The notes beneath the pieces are model-generated. The model searched no databases, was not told the origin of the DNA, and saw only the letters and a list, made by a program, of their open reading frames with translations. The translations under genes were made by a program, and so were the position numbers. A stretch of DNA of 64,000 nt from Burkholderia multivorans ATCC BAA-247 (lineage in GTDB: Bacteria; Pseudomonadota; Gammaproteobacteria; Burkholderiales; Burkholderiaceae): positions 2,976,001 through 3,040,000 of the forward strand of contig NZ_CP009832.1 in assembly GCF_000959525.1 (NCBI RefSeq). Direction: 5' to 3'. How positions within the stretch are numbered: position 1 is the first letter of the stretch; each line of letters opens with the position of its first letter. Shown in pieces: positions 52,455 to 62,070 of this stretch.

Positions 52455-54554
52455 ATGACGCACAATCATCCCGCCCCCCTCCTCGTCGAGCTGCTGACCG
52501 AAGAGCTGCCGCCGAAGGCCCTCGCGCGCCTCGGCGACGCATTTGCCGAAGGCCTCGCGCAACGCCTCGCCGCGCGCGATCTCGTCGAAGGCGAGCTCGT
52601 GTTCGAACGCTATGCGACGCCGCGCCGCCTCGCGGTCGTCGTGCAGAACGTGCGCGCGGTCGCACCGGACCGCCAGGTGCGCGAAAAGGTGCTGCCGGTA
52701 TCGGTCGCACTCGACGCGCAAGGCAATCCGACCGCCCCGCTCGCGAAGAAGCTCGCGGCGCTCGGCCATCCGAACCTGACGATCGCCGAGCTCGAACGCG
52801 CGCAGGACGGCAAGGCCGAAGCGTTCTTCATCAACTATTCGGCCGCCGGCGCGACGCTCGCCGACGGGCTGCAGGCCGCGCTCGACGAGACGCTCGCGAA
52901 GCTGCCGATCCCGAAGGTCATGACCTATCAGCGCCCGGACGGCAGCGACGTGCAGTTCGTGCGTCCCGTGCATCGGCTGACGGTGCTGCACGACGATCGC
53001 GTCGTTCCCGTCACCGCGTTCGGCATCGACGCCGGCGACACGACGCTCGGCCATCGCTTCCTGTCCGACGGGCTCGTCGCGATCCGGCATGCGAGCGCGT
53101 ACGCCGAGACGCTGCGCGACAAGGGCCGCGTGATCGCGCATTTCGGCGATCGCAAGGAAACGATCCGCACGCAGCTGAACGAGCATGCGAACGGCGACAC
53201 GGTCGTGATGCCCGATGCGCTGCTCGATGAGGTGACGTCGCTCGTCGAATGGCCGGTCGTCTATCCGTGCCGCTTCGAGGACGAATTCCTGCAGGTGCCG
53301 CAGGAATGCCTGATCCTCACGATGCAGACGAACCAGAAGTATTTCGCGCTGACCGACATCGGCGGCAAGCTGCGCTCGCGCTTCCTGATCGTGTCGAACA
53401 TCGAGACGAAGACGCCGGGCGAAATCGTCGAGGGCAACGAGCGCGTCGTGCGTCCGCGCCTCGCCGATGCGAAGTTCTTCTTCGAGCAGGACAAGAAGAA
53501 GCCGCTCGCCGCGCGCGTGCCGCTGCTCGCAAACGTCGTCTATCACAACAAGCTCGGCTCGGCGCTGGCGCGCGTCGAGCGCCTCGAAGCGCTGGCCGGC
53601 GAGATCGCGCCCGCGATCGGCGCCGACGTCGCGCATGCGAAGCGCGCCGCACGCCTCGCGAAGGCCGACCTGCTGACCGACATGGTCGGCGAGTTCCCGG
53701 AACTGCAGGGCACGATGGGCACGTATTACGCGCGCCACGACGGCGAGCCCGACGATGTCGCGCTCGCGTGCGCCGAGCACTACCAGCCGCGCTTCTCGGG
53801 CGACACGCTGCCGACCACGCCGGTGTCGACGGCCGTCGCGCTCGCGGACAAGCTCGAAACGATCGTCGGCATCTGGGGCATCGGCCTCGCGCCGACCGGC
53901 GAGAAGGATCCGTTCGCGCTGCGCCGCCACGCGCTCGGCGTGCTGCGCCTGCTGATCGAGAAGCAGCTGCCGCTCGATCTCGTGTCGCTGCTGCGCACCG
54001 CGTACGCGCGCTTCGAAGGCGTGCCGGGCGTTGCGGAATCGACCGACGCGATCGTCGCGTTCTTCATGGACCGCCTGCGCGGCCTGCTGCGCGAGCGCGG
54101 CTACTCGGCCGGCGAAGTCGACGCGGTGCTGAGCCTGAACCCGACGCGCCTCGACGATCTCGTCGCGCGCCTCGACGCGGTGCGCGAATTCACGCGTCTC
54201 GCGGAAGCCGAAGCGCTCGCGGCCGCGAACAAGCGGATCTCGAACATCCTGAAGAAATCGGAAGGCGGCGCGAACGGCGCCGTGCAGCCGACGCTGCTCG
54301 TCGAGGCGGCCGAGAAGGCGCTGCACGAACAGCTCGCGGCCGTGACGCCGCACGTGCAGTCGCAGCTCGAGGCACGCGCGTACACGGGCGCGCTTTCGGC
54401 GCTCGCCGCGCTGCGTGCGCCGGTCGATACGTTCTTCAACGACGTGATGGTCAACGCCGACGATCCGGCGCTGCGCGCGAACCGTCTGGCGCTGCTGTCC
54501 GCCCTGCATCAGCAGATGAACTGCGTCGCCGACATCTCGAAGCTCGCCGCATAA
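52455..54554 (+). CDS. glyS: Glycyl-tRNA synthetase beta subunit
   Basis: A 699-residue beta subunit that binds tRNA and is needed for charging. The N-terminus [20 protein letters not shown], the HGDRKE-like region [14 protein letters not shown], the HD-related core ([40 protein letters not shown]) and the C-terminal anticodon-binding helices are all present at normal length. It is co-transcribed with glyQ and followed by gmhB after 10 bases. Confidence 0.96.
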   Translation: MTHNHPAPLLVELLTEELPPKALARLGDAFAEGLAQRLAARDLVEGELVFERYATPRRLAVVVQNVRAVAPDRQVREKVLPVSVALDAQGNPTAPLAKKLAALGHPNLTIAELERAQDGKAEAFFINYSAAGATLADGLQAALDETLAKLPIPKVMTYQRPDGSDVQFVRPVHRLTVLHDDRVVPVTAFGIDAGDTTLGHRFLSDGLVAIRHASAYAETLRDKGRVIAHFGDRKETIRTQLNEHANGDTVVMPDALLDEVTSLVEWPVVYPCRFEDEFLQVPQECLILTMQTNQKYFALTDIGGKLRSRFLIVSNIETKTPGEIVEGNERVVRPRLADAKFFFEQDKKKPLAARVPLLANVVYHNKLGSALARVERLEALAGEIAPAIGADVAHAKRAARLAKADLLTDMVGEFPELQGTMGTYYARHDGEPDDVALACAEHYQPRFSGDTLPTTPVSTAVALADKLETIVGIWGIGLAPTGEKDPFALRRHALGVLRLLIEKQLPLDLVSLLRTAYARFEGVPGVAESTDAIVAFFMDRLRGLLRERGYSAGEVDAVLSLNPTRLDDLVARLDAVREFTRLAEAEALAAANKRISNILKKSEGGANGAVQPTLLVEAAEKALHEQLAAVTPHVQSQLEARAYTGALSALAALRAPVDTFFNDVMVNADDPALRANRLALLSALHQQMNCVADISKLAA

Positions 54555-54564
54555 GGGCCGCACG

Positions 54565-55128
54565 ATGCCGACCAGCCCCAACCGCAAGCTCGTCGTCCTC
54601 GATCGCGACGGCGTGATCAACGTCGATTCGGACGCGTTCATCAAGACGCCCGACGAGTGGATCGCGCTGCCCGGCGCGTTCGAGGCGATCGCACGGCTGA
54701 ACCATGCCGGCTATCGCGTGGTCGTCGCGACCAACCAGTCCGGCATCGGCCGCGGGCTGTTCGACATGGCCGCGCTCAACGCGATGCATCTGAAGATGCA
54801 TCGCGCGGCGGCCGCGGTCGGCGCGCGCATCGACGCGGTGTTCTTCTGCCCGCACACGTCCGAGGATCACTGCGAGTGCCGCAAGCCGAAGCCCGGCATG
54901 ATGCAGATGATCGCCGAGCGTTTCGAGATCGATCCCGATCACACGCCCGTCGTCGGCGATACGCTGCGCGACCTGCTGGCCGGCGTCGCGGTCGGCTTCC
55001 AGCCGCACCTCGTGCTGACCGGCAAGGGCAAGAAGACGCTCGCCGCGGGCGGCCTGCCGCCGGGCACGAAGGTCCACGACGACCTGCGTGCGTTCGCGCT
55101 CGATTTCCTTTCACACGACTACGAGTGA
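54565..55128 (+). CDS. gmhB: D-glycero-beta-D-manno-heptose-1,7-bisphosphate 7-phosphatase
   Basis: HAD phosphatase of ADP-heptose synthesis for lipopolysaccharide inner core. The 187-residue protein has VVLDRDGVIN (motif I), VVATNQSGIGRG (motif II with substrate contacts), the zinc-binding CPHTSEDHCECRKPKPGM (Cys-His-Cys-Cys pattern with the motif III lysine) and VVGDTLRDLLAG (motif IV). It is placed between glyS and an acyltransferase gene, as in many Burkholderiales. Confidence 0.93.
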   Translation: MPTSPNRKLVVLDRDGVINVDSDAFIKTPDEWIALPGAFEAIARLNHAGYRVVVATNQSGIGRGLFDMAALNAMHLKMHRAAAAVGARIDAVFFCPHTSEDHCECRKPKPGMMQMIAERFEIDPDHTPVVGDTLRDLLAGVAVGFQPHLVLTGKGKKTLAAGGLPPGTKVHDDLRAFALDFLSHDYE

Positions 55129-55171
55129 TGCGGCCGCCGCGCGCATCCTCCCCAACGCTACACTCACGCCG

Positions 55172-55936
55172 ATGCGCTTCGTCCGTTCGCTGCTGCTGCT
55201 GATCTATTTCATCGTGTACACGGTGCCGTATGCGACCGCATGCTTCATCGCGTTCCCGTTCCTGCGCCCCGACGCGCGCTACTGGATGGCGGCCGGCTGG
55301 TGCAAGTCGACGCTCTGGGTCGTGCGCTGGCTGAACGGCATCCGCTACCGGATCGAAGGGTTCGAGAACCTGCCGGACGGTCCGGCCGTGCTGCTGTCCA
55401 AACACCAGTCGGCGTGGGAGACGCTCGCGTTTCCGGCGCTGATGCCGAAGCCGCTTTGCTACGTGTTCAAGCGCGAGCTACTGTACGTGCCGTTCTTCGG
55501 CTGGGCGCTCGGCATGCTGCACATGGTCCACATCAACCGCAAGGAAGGCAAACACGCGTTCGACTCGGTGATCCGGCAGGGCAAGAAGCGTCTCGCCGAA
55601 GGCGCGTGGGTGATCATGTTCCCCGAAGGCACGCGCACGCCGGTCGGCAAGCAGGGCAAGTACAAGACGGGCGGCGCGCGCTTCGCGATCGAAACCGGCA
55701 CCGCCGTCGTGCCGATCGCGCACAATGCCGGTCATGTATGGCCGCGCAACTCGTTCACGAAGTATCCGGGCGTCGTCACGGTATCGATCGGCAAGCCGAT
55801 CGACGTGACCGGCCTCACGCCCGACGTATTGAACTCGCGCGTCGAAGCGTGGATCGAAGCGGAAATGCGCCGCATCGATCCCGATGCCTATCGACAGGCG
55901 GGCAACGCCGACACGCGCGACGCGGCACGTGTCTGA
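55172..55936 (+). CDS. plsC: 1-acyl-sn-glycerol-3-phosphate acyltransferase (PlsC family)
   Basis: A 254-residue inner-membrane enzyme that acylates lysophosphatidic acid to phosphatidic acid. One N-terminal membrane segment (LLLLIYFIVYTVPYATACFI) precedes the acyltransferase domain: motif 1 is SKHQSAWET, i.e. H-x4-E rather than the common H-x4-D; motif 2 is VFKRELLYVPFFGWAL; motif 3 FPEGTRTP; motif 4 VVPIAHNAG. The start at ATG 55172 is 43 bases after gmhB. Confidence 0.9.
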   Translation: MRFVRSLLLLIYFIVYTVPYATACFIAFPFLRPDARYWMAAGWCKSTLWVVRWLNGIRYRIEGFENLPDGPAVLLSKHQSAWETLAFPALMPKPLCYVFKRELLYVPFFGWALGMLHMVHINRKEGKHAFDSVIRQGKKRLAEGAWVIMFPEGTRTPVGKQGKYKTGGARFAIETGTAVVPIAHNAGHVWPRNSFTKYPGVVTVSIGKPIDVTGLTPDVLNSRVEAWIEAEMRRIDPDAYRQAGNADTRDAARV

Positions 55937-55982
55937 TTCGTCCGGACAGCCGCCGTTGCGTACGACAAAACGAAGCGAACTG

Positions 55983-56888
55983 ATGAAGAAGCGTCCGCGG
56001 CCACGACCCGCCGTCGTGGCACTCGATCATCGCCAGCTCGACCTGCCGCTCTTCGACGGGCCGGCCGCTGCGCCTTCGGCACCCGTGTCGCCGCCGGCGC
56101 CGCCCGACGCTGCGCCCGCGTCGCCGATCGCCCCGCTCGCGCCGCCCGACACGGCGCCCGCGCCCGACCGCTCGCGCATCCGCACGCTCGCGCTCGACAG
56201 CCGCGTCCTCGAATACCGGCTGAAGCGCTCCGCACGGCGCACGATCGGCTTCACGATCGACGGCAGCGGCTTGTCGATCACCGCGCCGCGCTGGGTCACG
56301 CTCGCCGACATCGAGGCCGCGATCGCGGAGAAGCAGCGCTGGATTTTCGCGAAGCTCGCGGAATGGAAAACGCGCACCGAACAGCGCGCGCTGCCGCAGA
56401 TCGACTGGCGCGACGGCGCGCAGCTGCCGTATCTCGGCAAGACGATCACGATCGCGCTCGGTGCGGGCGCCGTCGCGTTCGACGCGCTCGCGCAGCGGCT
56501 GTCGCTGCCGCTGCCCGCGCAGGCCGACGCGCAGCAGATCAAGGATCGCGTGCAGGGCTGGCTGCAGGGCGAAGCGAAACGGATCTTCGTCGAACGCCTC
56601 GCGGTGTATGCGGAAAAGCTCGGCGTCACGTATTCGATGGTCGCGCTGTCGTCGGCCGCGACGCGCTGGGGCAGTTGCTCGAGCGACGGCAAGATCCGCC
56701 TGAACTGGCGGCTGATCCATTTCCCGATGTCGATCATCGACTACGTCGTTGCGCACGAGCTCTCGCATCTGCGCGAGATGAATCACAGCCCGGCATTCTG
56801 GCAGACGGTCGAATCGATCTTCCCCGAGTTCCGCGAAGCGCGGCATACGCTCAAGCACCATCCGCCGGAGCTGCTGCCGTCGCTGTGA
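55983..56888 (+). CDS. YgjP-like (DUF45/M48-type) metallopeptidase
   Basis: A 301-residue zinc metallopeptidase-like protein. The catalytic motif is VVAHELSHLREMNHSPAFWQ (HExxH with a downstream His), preceded by TRWGSCSSDGKIRLNWRLIH, a signature of the YgjP/WLM group. The first ~75 residues are a Pro/Ala-rich low-complexity stretch, probably a disordered linker specific to this lineage. There is no signal peptide, so it is cytoplasmic. It follows plsC by 46 bases. Substrate unknown. Confidence 0.85.
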   Translation: MKKRPRPRPAVVALDHRQLDLPLFDGPAAAPSAPVSPPAPPDAAPASPIAPLAPPDTAPAPDRSRIRTLALDSRVLEYRLKRSARRTIGFTIDGSGLSITAPRWVTLADIEAAIAEKQRWIFAKLAEWKTRTEQRALPQIDWRDGAQLPYLGKTITIALGAGAVAFDALAQRLSLPLPAQADAQQIKDRVQGWLQGEAKRIFVERLAVYAEKLGVTYSMVALSSAATRWGSCSSDGKIRLNWRLIHFPMSIIDYVVAHELSHLREMNHSPAFWQTVESIFPEFREARHTLKHHPPELLPSL

Positions 56889-56911
56889 GGCGGCGCGGCG
56901 CGCGATGCAAA

Positions 56912-56943
56912 ACGGGCGATGCAGGTCGCCCTGCACCGCCCGT
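56912..56943 (-). terminator. Terminator between convergent metallopeptidase gene and gloA
   Basis: A composite stem (ACGGGCG-A-TGCAGG / CCTGCA-C-CGCCCGT, TCGC loop). On the minus strand it is followed by TTTTGC, so it best serves gloA; it may work in both directions. Confidence 0.8.
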
Positions 56944-56984
56944 TCGCGTGCCGCGCACGCGTCGCGGCCCGGCTCGTCCGACGC

Positions 56985-57374
56985 TCAGTGCGTCTTCTTC
57001 TGGATGAACTCGATCTTGTAGCCGTCCGGATCCTCGACGAACGCGATCACGGTCGTGCCGTGCTTCATCGGGCCCGCTTCGCGCGTGACCTTGCCGCCTT
57101 GCGCCTTGATCTTCTCGCAGGCCGCGTATGCATCGTCGACTTCGATGGCCAGATGGCCGAAACCGTTGCCGAGATCGTAGGACGGCGTGTCCCAGTTGTG
57201 GGTCAGCTCGATCACGGTGCCGGTGCTCTCCGCTTCATAGCCGACGAACGCGAGCGTGAACTTGCCTTCCGGATAGTCCTCGCGACGCAGCAGCTTCATG
57301 CCGAGCAATTCGGTGTAGAACTTGATCGAACGGTCGAGATCGCCGACTCGCAGCATCGTGTGCAACAAACGCAT
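56985..57374 (-). CDS. gloA: Lactoylglutathione lyase (glyoxalase I)
   Basis: Isomerises the hemithioacetal of methylglyoxal and glutathione to S-lactoylglutathione. The 129-residue protein has the four metal ligands at the canonical positions: His5, Glu56, His74 and Glu122, and the length of the nickel-dependent bacterial type. No ribosome-binding site as strong as usual, but TGGGG-like GGAGT lies before ATG 57374. It stands alone, convergent with the metallopeptidase gene. Confidence 0.95.
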   Translation of the reverse strand: MRLLHTMLRVGDLDRSIKFYTELLGMKLLRREDYPEGKFTLAFVGYEAESTGTVIELTHNWDTPSYDLGNGFGHLAIEVDDAYAACEKIKAQGGKVTREAGPMKHGTTVIAFVEDPDGYKIEFIQKKTH

Positions 57375-57446
57375 GGGGTGTACTCCTGTGGGGACTTTCC
57401 TGAACCGGAAACTCTACCAGAGTCGGGGGAAATGCGTTGGGCGCGG

Positions 57447-57474
57447 CCGGCGAGGTGCGGCCGGCGAGGCACGC
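57447..57474. repeat. Two tandem 14-bp repeats, inverted copy of the 39631 unit
   Basis: CCGGCGAGGTGCGG is followed by CCGGCGAGGCACGC. The first is the exact reverse complement of the unit CCGCACCTCGCCGG at 39659 and 39673. Confidence 0.85.
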
Positions 57475-57732
57475 ACGACAAGGACCGCCCCCATCCGCCG
57501 CTTCATCGGGAAAGCGCCCCTGCCTGCCGGCGCACCGATCGGGTAACATCGCAGCACCGCGCACCAAAAGCGGGCACGGCCTCCGATACCGAAACATCCA
57601 GGCCGCGCCCTTACCGCGCGATCATCCCCACTCCGCTCACACCGCCGTGCGATACCGTCGATTCGAGCGCGCACGACGCGCCGCCCGCCCTGCCTGTCCC
57701 GAGCCGCGCATGCGCGGCGCCGAGGTACGCCG

Positions 57733-58668
57733 ATGAACGCGCTTGCCGCCGCACCCGCGCGTCGCGCGCTCGATGCGCGCGCCGTCGGTCTGATGCTGCT
57801 CCTGTGCGCGATCTGGGGTTTTCAGCAAGTCGCGATCAAGAGCACGAACGCGGCGATCCCGCCGATCTTCCAGGCCGGGCTGCGCTCGGTGATCGCCGCA
57901 CTGCTGCTGTGGGCCTGGGCGCGCTCGCGCGGCACACCGCTGTTCCGCGCGGACGGCACGTTCGGCGCCGGTCTCGCAGCCGGCGCGCTGTTCGCCGGCG
58001 AATTCATCTGCGTGTTCTTCGGGCTCACGCTGACGAGCGCGTCGCATATGGCGATCTTCCTGTACACCGCACCGTGCTTCACCGCGCTCGGCCTGCATCT
58101 GTTCGCGCCCGGCGAGCGGCTGCAGCGCGTGCAGTGGGCGGGTGTCGGCATCGCGTTCGCCGGCATCGCGCTCGCATTCGCGGACGGCTTCCTGAAACCG
58201 CGCGCGCCCGGCGCATCGGTGCTGGCCGGGCTCGCCGGCGACGCGCTCGGCATCCTCGGCGGCGCGATGTGGGCCGCGACGACGGTGGTCGTGCGCTCGA
58301 CGTCGCTCGCCCGCGCGAGCGCGAGCAAGACGCTGTTCTACCAGCTCGCGGTGTCGGCGGTCGTGCTCGTCGCGCTCGCCGTGCTGCTCGGCCAGGCATC
58401 GTTCGCGCATGTGACGCCGGTCGCCGTGGCAAGCCTCGCGTATCAATCGGTGATCGTGGCGTTCGTCAGCTATCTGTCGTGGTTCTGGCTGCTCACGCGC
58501 TACAGCGCATCGCGGCTGTCGGTGTTCACGTTCCTGTCGCCGCTGTTCGGTGTCGCGTTCGGCGTGCTGCTGCTCGGCGAATCGGTCGGCTGGCGCTTCA
58601 TGTCGGCGGCCGCGCTCGTGCTGACCGGCATCGCGCTCGTCAATGCGCCGACGCGCCGGCGCGTGTAA
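57733..58668 (+). CDS. EamA/DMT family transporter
   Basis: A 311-residue inner-membrane protein with ten helices in two EamA halves (LMLLLCAIWGFQQVAIKSTN at residues ~17-36; second repeat from ~165, ILGGAMWAATTVVVRS). Family members export amino acids or metabolites. The substrate is not deducible. Convergent with rsmA; no regulator or enzyme partner adjacent. Confidence 0.88.
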   Translation: MNALAAAPARRALDARAVGLMLLLCAIWGFQQVAIKSTNAAIPPIFQAGLRSVIAALLLWAWARSRGTPLFRADGTFGAGLAAGALFAGEFICVFFGLTLTSASHMAIFLYTAPCFTALGLHLFAPGERLQRVQWAGVGIAFAGIALAFADGFLKPRAPGASVLAGLAGDALGILGGAMWAATTVVVRSTSLARASASKTLFYQLAVSAVVLVALAVLLGQASFAHVTPVAVASLAYQSVIVAFVSYLSWFWLLTRYSASRLSVFTFLSPLFGVAFGVLLLGESVGWRFMSAAALVLTGIALVNAPTRRRV

Positions 58669-58760
58669 TCAGCCCCAACGCCGCGATCGAAGCACGCGCG
58701 CCGTTCGATGCGGTGCGGGAACACCGCACGCGCATCGCCGCGCGTCACGGCGTCACCGCA

Positions 58761-59588
58761 TCACTGCGCGTTGCGCGCGGCCGCGAGCGCCTGCGCGACG
58801 CCGACGTATTCGGCAACGCTGACGTCCTCCGCGCGTCGCGCGAGATCGAAGCCGAGCGCGTCGAAATCGATCGTCTCGCGATAATCGCCGAGCGTATTGC
58901 GCAACATCTTGCGGCGCTGCGAGAACGCGGCCGTCACGATTTCGCCGAGCAGCACCGGATCGACGTCCGGCAGCTCGTGCGGCGCGTACGGAATCATCCG
59001 GACGATCGCCGAATCGACCTTCGGCGGCGGCTGAAACGACTCGGGCGGCACGTCGATCAGCTTGTCCATCACGTAGCGATACTGCAGCATCACCGACAGC
59101 CGCGAAAAGGCCTTCGTGCCGGGCTCCGCGACCATCCGCTCGACGACTTCGTTCTGCAGCATGAAGTGCTGATCGACGACGACGTCCGCGAACGTCATCA
59201 GATGAAACAGCAGCGGGCTCGAGATGTTGTACGGCAGATTGCCGACGATCCGCAGCGACGGCGCATCGCCGGGCGCGGCGAGCGAGCGGAAGTCGAACGC
59301 GAGCGCATCGCCCGCATGCAGTTCGAGCAGGGCGCCGAAGCGCTGCTTCAGACGCGCGATCAGGTCGCGATCGAGCTCGACTGCATGCAGCGGCGTTTCA
59401 GGCGTCGCGAGCCGCGCGATCAGCGGCTCGGTCAGCGCACCGAGCCCGGGGCCGATCTCGACCATCCGCTGGCCGCGCGCGGGGGCGATCGTCGCGACGA
59501 TCGAGTCGATCACGCCATGATCGACGAGGAAGTTCTGCCCGAAGCGCTTGCGCGCGAAGTGGCCTTGATGCTGTCTGCTGTTCGACAT
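58761..59588 (-). CDS. rsmA: 16S rRNA (adenine1518/1519-N6)-dimethyltransferase
   Basis: KsgA/RsmA dimethylates two adenines near the 3' end of 16S rRNA in late small-subunit assembly. The 275-residue protein starts [11 protein letters not shown] (family N-terminus), with the SAM site [15 protein letters not shown], the acidic motif [10 protein letters not shown] and the catalytic [12 protein letters not shown]. It is the last gene of the lptD-surA-pdxA-rsmA block, 81 bases after pdxA. Confidence 0.96.
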   Translation of the reverse strand: MSNSRQHQGHFARKRFGQNFLVDHGVIDSIVATIAPARGQRMVEIGPGLGALTEPLIARLATPETPLHAVELDRDLIARLKQRFGALLELHAGDALAFDFRSLAAPGDAPSLRIVGNLPYNISSPLLFHLMTFADVVVDQHFMLQNEVVERMVAEPGTKAFSRLSVMLQYRYVMDKLIDVPPESFQPPPKVDSAIVRMIPYAPHELPDVDPVLLGEIVTAAFSQRRKMLRNTLGDYRETIDFDALGFDLARRAEDVSVAEYVGVAQALAAARNAQ

Positions 59589-59669
59589 CGGCTGAAGAAA
59601 AAACCAAAAATGCGATGAGTAAGGAAGCGGCGGCCGCGAGCGACGCCGGCCGCGTCAGACCATGCCGCG

Positions 59670-60659
59670 TCAGGCCGCGCGCCGATGCCGCGCCATCGTA
59701 ACGGCCGTGTCGAGCGCCGCGACCATGCTGCCGGGATCGGCGCGGCCGGTGCCGGCGAGGTCGAGCGCGGTGCCGTGGTCGACCGACGTGCGGATGATCG
59801 GCAGCCCGAGCGTCACGTTGATGCCTTCGCCGAACGTCGCGTACTTCAGTACCGGCAGCCCCTGATCGTGGAACATCGCGAGCACGCAGTCGGCGTCGGC
59901 GAGATAGCGCGGCTGGAACAGCGTATCGGCCGGATACGGGCCGCGCGCGTCGATCTGCTGCGCCTGGGCGCGCGCGAGCGCCGGTGCGATCACGTCGATT
60001 TCCTCGCGGCCGAGATAGCCGTTTTCGCCCGCATGCGGATTGAGACCCGTCACGAGGATCCGCGGCCTGGCGAGCCCGAAGTCGCGCCGCAGGTCGCGGT
60101 CGATGATTGCGAGCGTCTCGACGAGCCCGTCGATCGTCAGCGCGGCCGACACGTCCTTCAGCGGCAGATGCGTCGTGGCGAGCGCGACACGCAGCGGCGT
60201 TGCGCCGGTGCCCGCGAGCATCATCACGACGCGCGCCGTATGCGTGCGCTCGGCCAGGTATTCGGTATGGCCGGTGAACGGTACGCCGGCATCGTTGATC
60301 GTGCTCTTCTGCAGCGGCGCGGTGACGATCGCGTCGTAGCGGCCGGCCACCGCGCCGTCGATCGCCGCATCGAGCAGCGCGAGGACGTAGCGGCCGTTCG
60401 CCGCGTCGAGCCGGCCCGCATGCGCGGGCGCCGCCAGCGCGTGATGCGCGATCGACACGCGCGAACCGCCGACCAGCGCGGCCCAGTCGGCGCCGACGGC
60501 CGCCGCGCGCGCTTCGAGCAGCGCGGCGTCGCCGAGCACCGTGAACTGCGCATCGGGCCAGCGCTCGCCGGCGTCGCGCAGCGCCTGCACGGTCAGCTCA
60601 GGACCGACGCCGGCCGGCTCGCCGGTCGTGATCGCGATCTGCAAGGCGCGCGCGCTCAT
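59670..60659 (-). CDS. pdxA: 4-hydroxythreonine-4-phosphate dehydrogenase
   Basis: NAD-dependent enzyme of pyridoxal 5'-phosphate synthesis. At 329 residues it matches E. coli PdxA. Start sequence is [20 protein letters not shown]; the metal-ligand histidines are in [20 protein letters not shown] and [14 protein letters not shown]. The ATG at 60659 begins 7 bases after the surA stop, so translation is probably coupled. Confidence 0.95.
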   Translation of the reverse strand: MSARALQIAITTGEPAGVGPELTVQALRDAGERWPDAQFTVLGDAALLEARAAAVGADWAALVGGSRVSIAHHALAAPAHAGRLDAANGRYVLALLDAAIDGAVAGRYDAIVTAPLQKSTINDAGVPFTGHTEYLAERTHTARVVMMLAGTGATPLRVALATTHLPLKDVSAALTIDGLVETLAIIDRDLRRDFGLARPRILVTGLNPHAGENGYLGREEIDVIAPALARAQAQQIDARGPYPADTLFQPRYLADADCVLAMFHDQGLPVLKYATFGEGINVTLGLPIIRTSVDHGTALDLAGTGRADPGSMVAALDTAVTMARHRRAA

Positions 60660-60666
60660 CGTCGGC

Positions 60667-62028
60667 TCAGTTCGACGGCAGGCCGCCGATCTTGTACTGC
60701 ACGTAGGACGAATCGCGCAGTTCGCGCAGCCAGTCCGCATACGCCTGCTCGGCCTTGCGCTGGCCGATCGCCTGACGCGCGATGTCCATCTGCTGCTGCA
60801 CCGAGCCTTCCGCCTCGCGGCGGCCGACGACCTGGATCAGGTGATAGCCGTATTCCGTACGAACGGGCTGGCTGATCTGGCCGTCCTGCAGCGCGTTCAT
60901 CGCGCGCTCGAATTCGGGCACCGTCTCGCCGGGGCTGATCCAGCCGAGATCGCCGCCCTGCGACGCGGAACCGTCCTGCGAATAGGTACGCGCGAACTTC
61001 TCGAAGTCGCCGCCGGCCTCGATCTGCCGGCGGATATCGATCAGTTGCTGGCGCGCCTGCCCTTCGGACTTGCCTTCGCCGACGCGCAGTAGGATGTGGC
61101 GCACGTGCGTCTGCACGATCTTCGGCGCCGCGGCCGTCGCGCCCTGGCTCTGCCGGCGATCGACGAGGCGGATGATCTCGAAGCCGTCCGGCACGCGGAT
61201 CAGCGTCGGGTTGACCTGCCCCGGACGCAGCTTCGCCGCGGCGTCGACGACGTCGGCCGGCAGCGCGCTCGGCGACTTGAAGCCGAGATCGCCGCCCTTC
61301 TTCGCATCGTCGGCTTCCGAATTGTTCTTCGCGAGCTTCTCGAAATCGGCACCCGACGTCGCTTGCTGCAGCAGCGCCTCGGCCTTCTTCTGCGCGGCTT
61401 CGATCTGCGTCTGCGGCGCGTTGGTCGGCGCCTTGATGAAGATGTGCTGGAAGCGCAGGTCCTGCTGCTGCGAGGCGTTCGGCCCGCGCTGGCTCGCGAT
61501 GTAGCTCGCGACTTCGGCGTCCGACACGGTGATCTTGCTGTCGACCTCGCGCTCACGCAGCTTCGACAGCATCAGTTCGGTACGCGCATCGGCCGTGAAG
61601 ATGCTCCACGGCACGCCTTGCGCTTCGAGACGCGAGCGATACTGGTCGAGCGTCATCCCGTTCGCCTGCGCGAGGCGCTGCAGCGTGGCCTGCACCGTCG
61701 CGTCGTCGACGCGGATCCCGTCGTCCTTCGCCTTCTGCACCTGGATGCGCTCGAGCACCATCTGGTTCAGCACCTGCGCGCGCAGCTGGTCGATCGGCGG
61801 CACGGGCGCGTTCTGCTGCTGCAGCCGACGCGAGATCAGGCCGACGCGCTGGTCGAGTTCGCGGCCCGTGATCACGTCGTTGTTGACGACCGCGACGACT
61901 TCGTCGGCGAGCTGCGCGCCTTGCGAACCGAGCGCCTGCGCCGCGGCCGGCGCGGCGGCGAGCAGCGCGGCGGACGCGGCGAGGCTGGACACGACTGCCG
62001 CGAAACGAAGGGTTTTCTTCATTGCCAC
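60667..62028 (-). CDS. surA: Periplasmic chaperone and peptidyl-prolyl isomerase
   Basis: Assists folding and delivery of outer-membrane proteins to BAM, including LptD, whose gene lies just upstream. The 453-residue protein has a signal peptide ([20 protein letters not shown], cleavage after AQA), the N-terminal chaperone domain ([20 protein letters not shown]) and two parvulin (PpiC) domains at ~175-285 and ~300-400. Start: GTG 62028 has GGAG at a 5-base distance; ATG 62022, two codons on, is an alternative with an 11-base distance. Confidence 0.95.
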   Translation of the reverse strand: MAMKKTLRFAAVVSSLAASAALLAAAPAAAQALGSQGAQLADEVVAVVNNDVITGRELDQRVGLISRRLQQQNAPVPPIDQLRAQVLNQMVLERIQVQKAKDDGIRVDDATVQATLQRLAQANGMTLDQYRSRLEAQGVPWSIFTADARTELMLSKLREREVDSKITVSDAEVASYIASQRGPNASQQQDLRFQHIFIKAPTNAPQTQIEAAQKKAEALLQQATSGADFEKLAKNNSEADDAKKGGDLGFKSPSALPADVVDAAAKLRPGQVNPTLIRVPDGFEIIRLVDRRQSQGATAAAPKIVQTHVRHILLRVGEGKSEGQARQQLIDIRRQIEAGGDFEKFARTYSQDGSASQGGDLGWISPGETVPEFERAMNALQDGQISQPVRTEYGYHLIQVVGRREAEGSVQQQMDIARQAIGQRKAEQAYADWLRELRDSSYVQYKIGGLPSN

Positions 62029-62070
62029 TGATACTCCATTGAAATCGGCTGACCGGTCAGACAGGCCGCG

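Noticed and set aside
56919-59618. An 899-codon + strand frame over gloA, eamA and rsmA
   Set aside because: Crosses gloA and rsmA antisense and eamA out of frame; composition is Arg/Ala repeats without domains.
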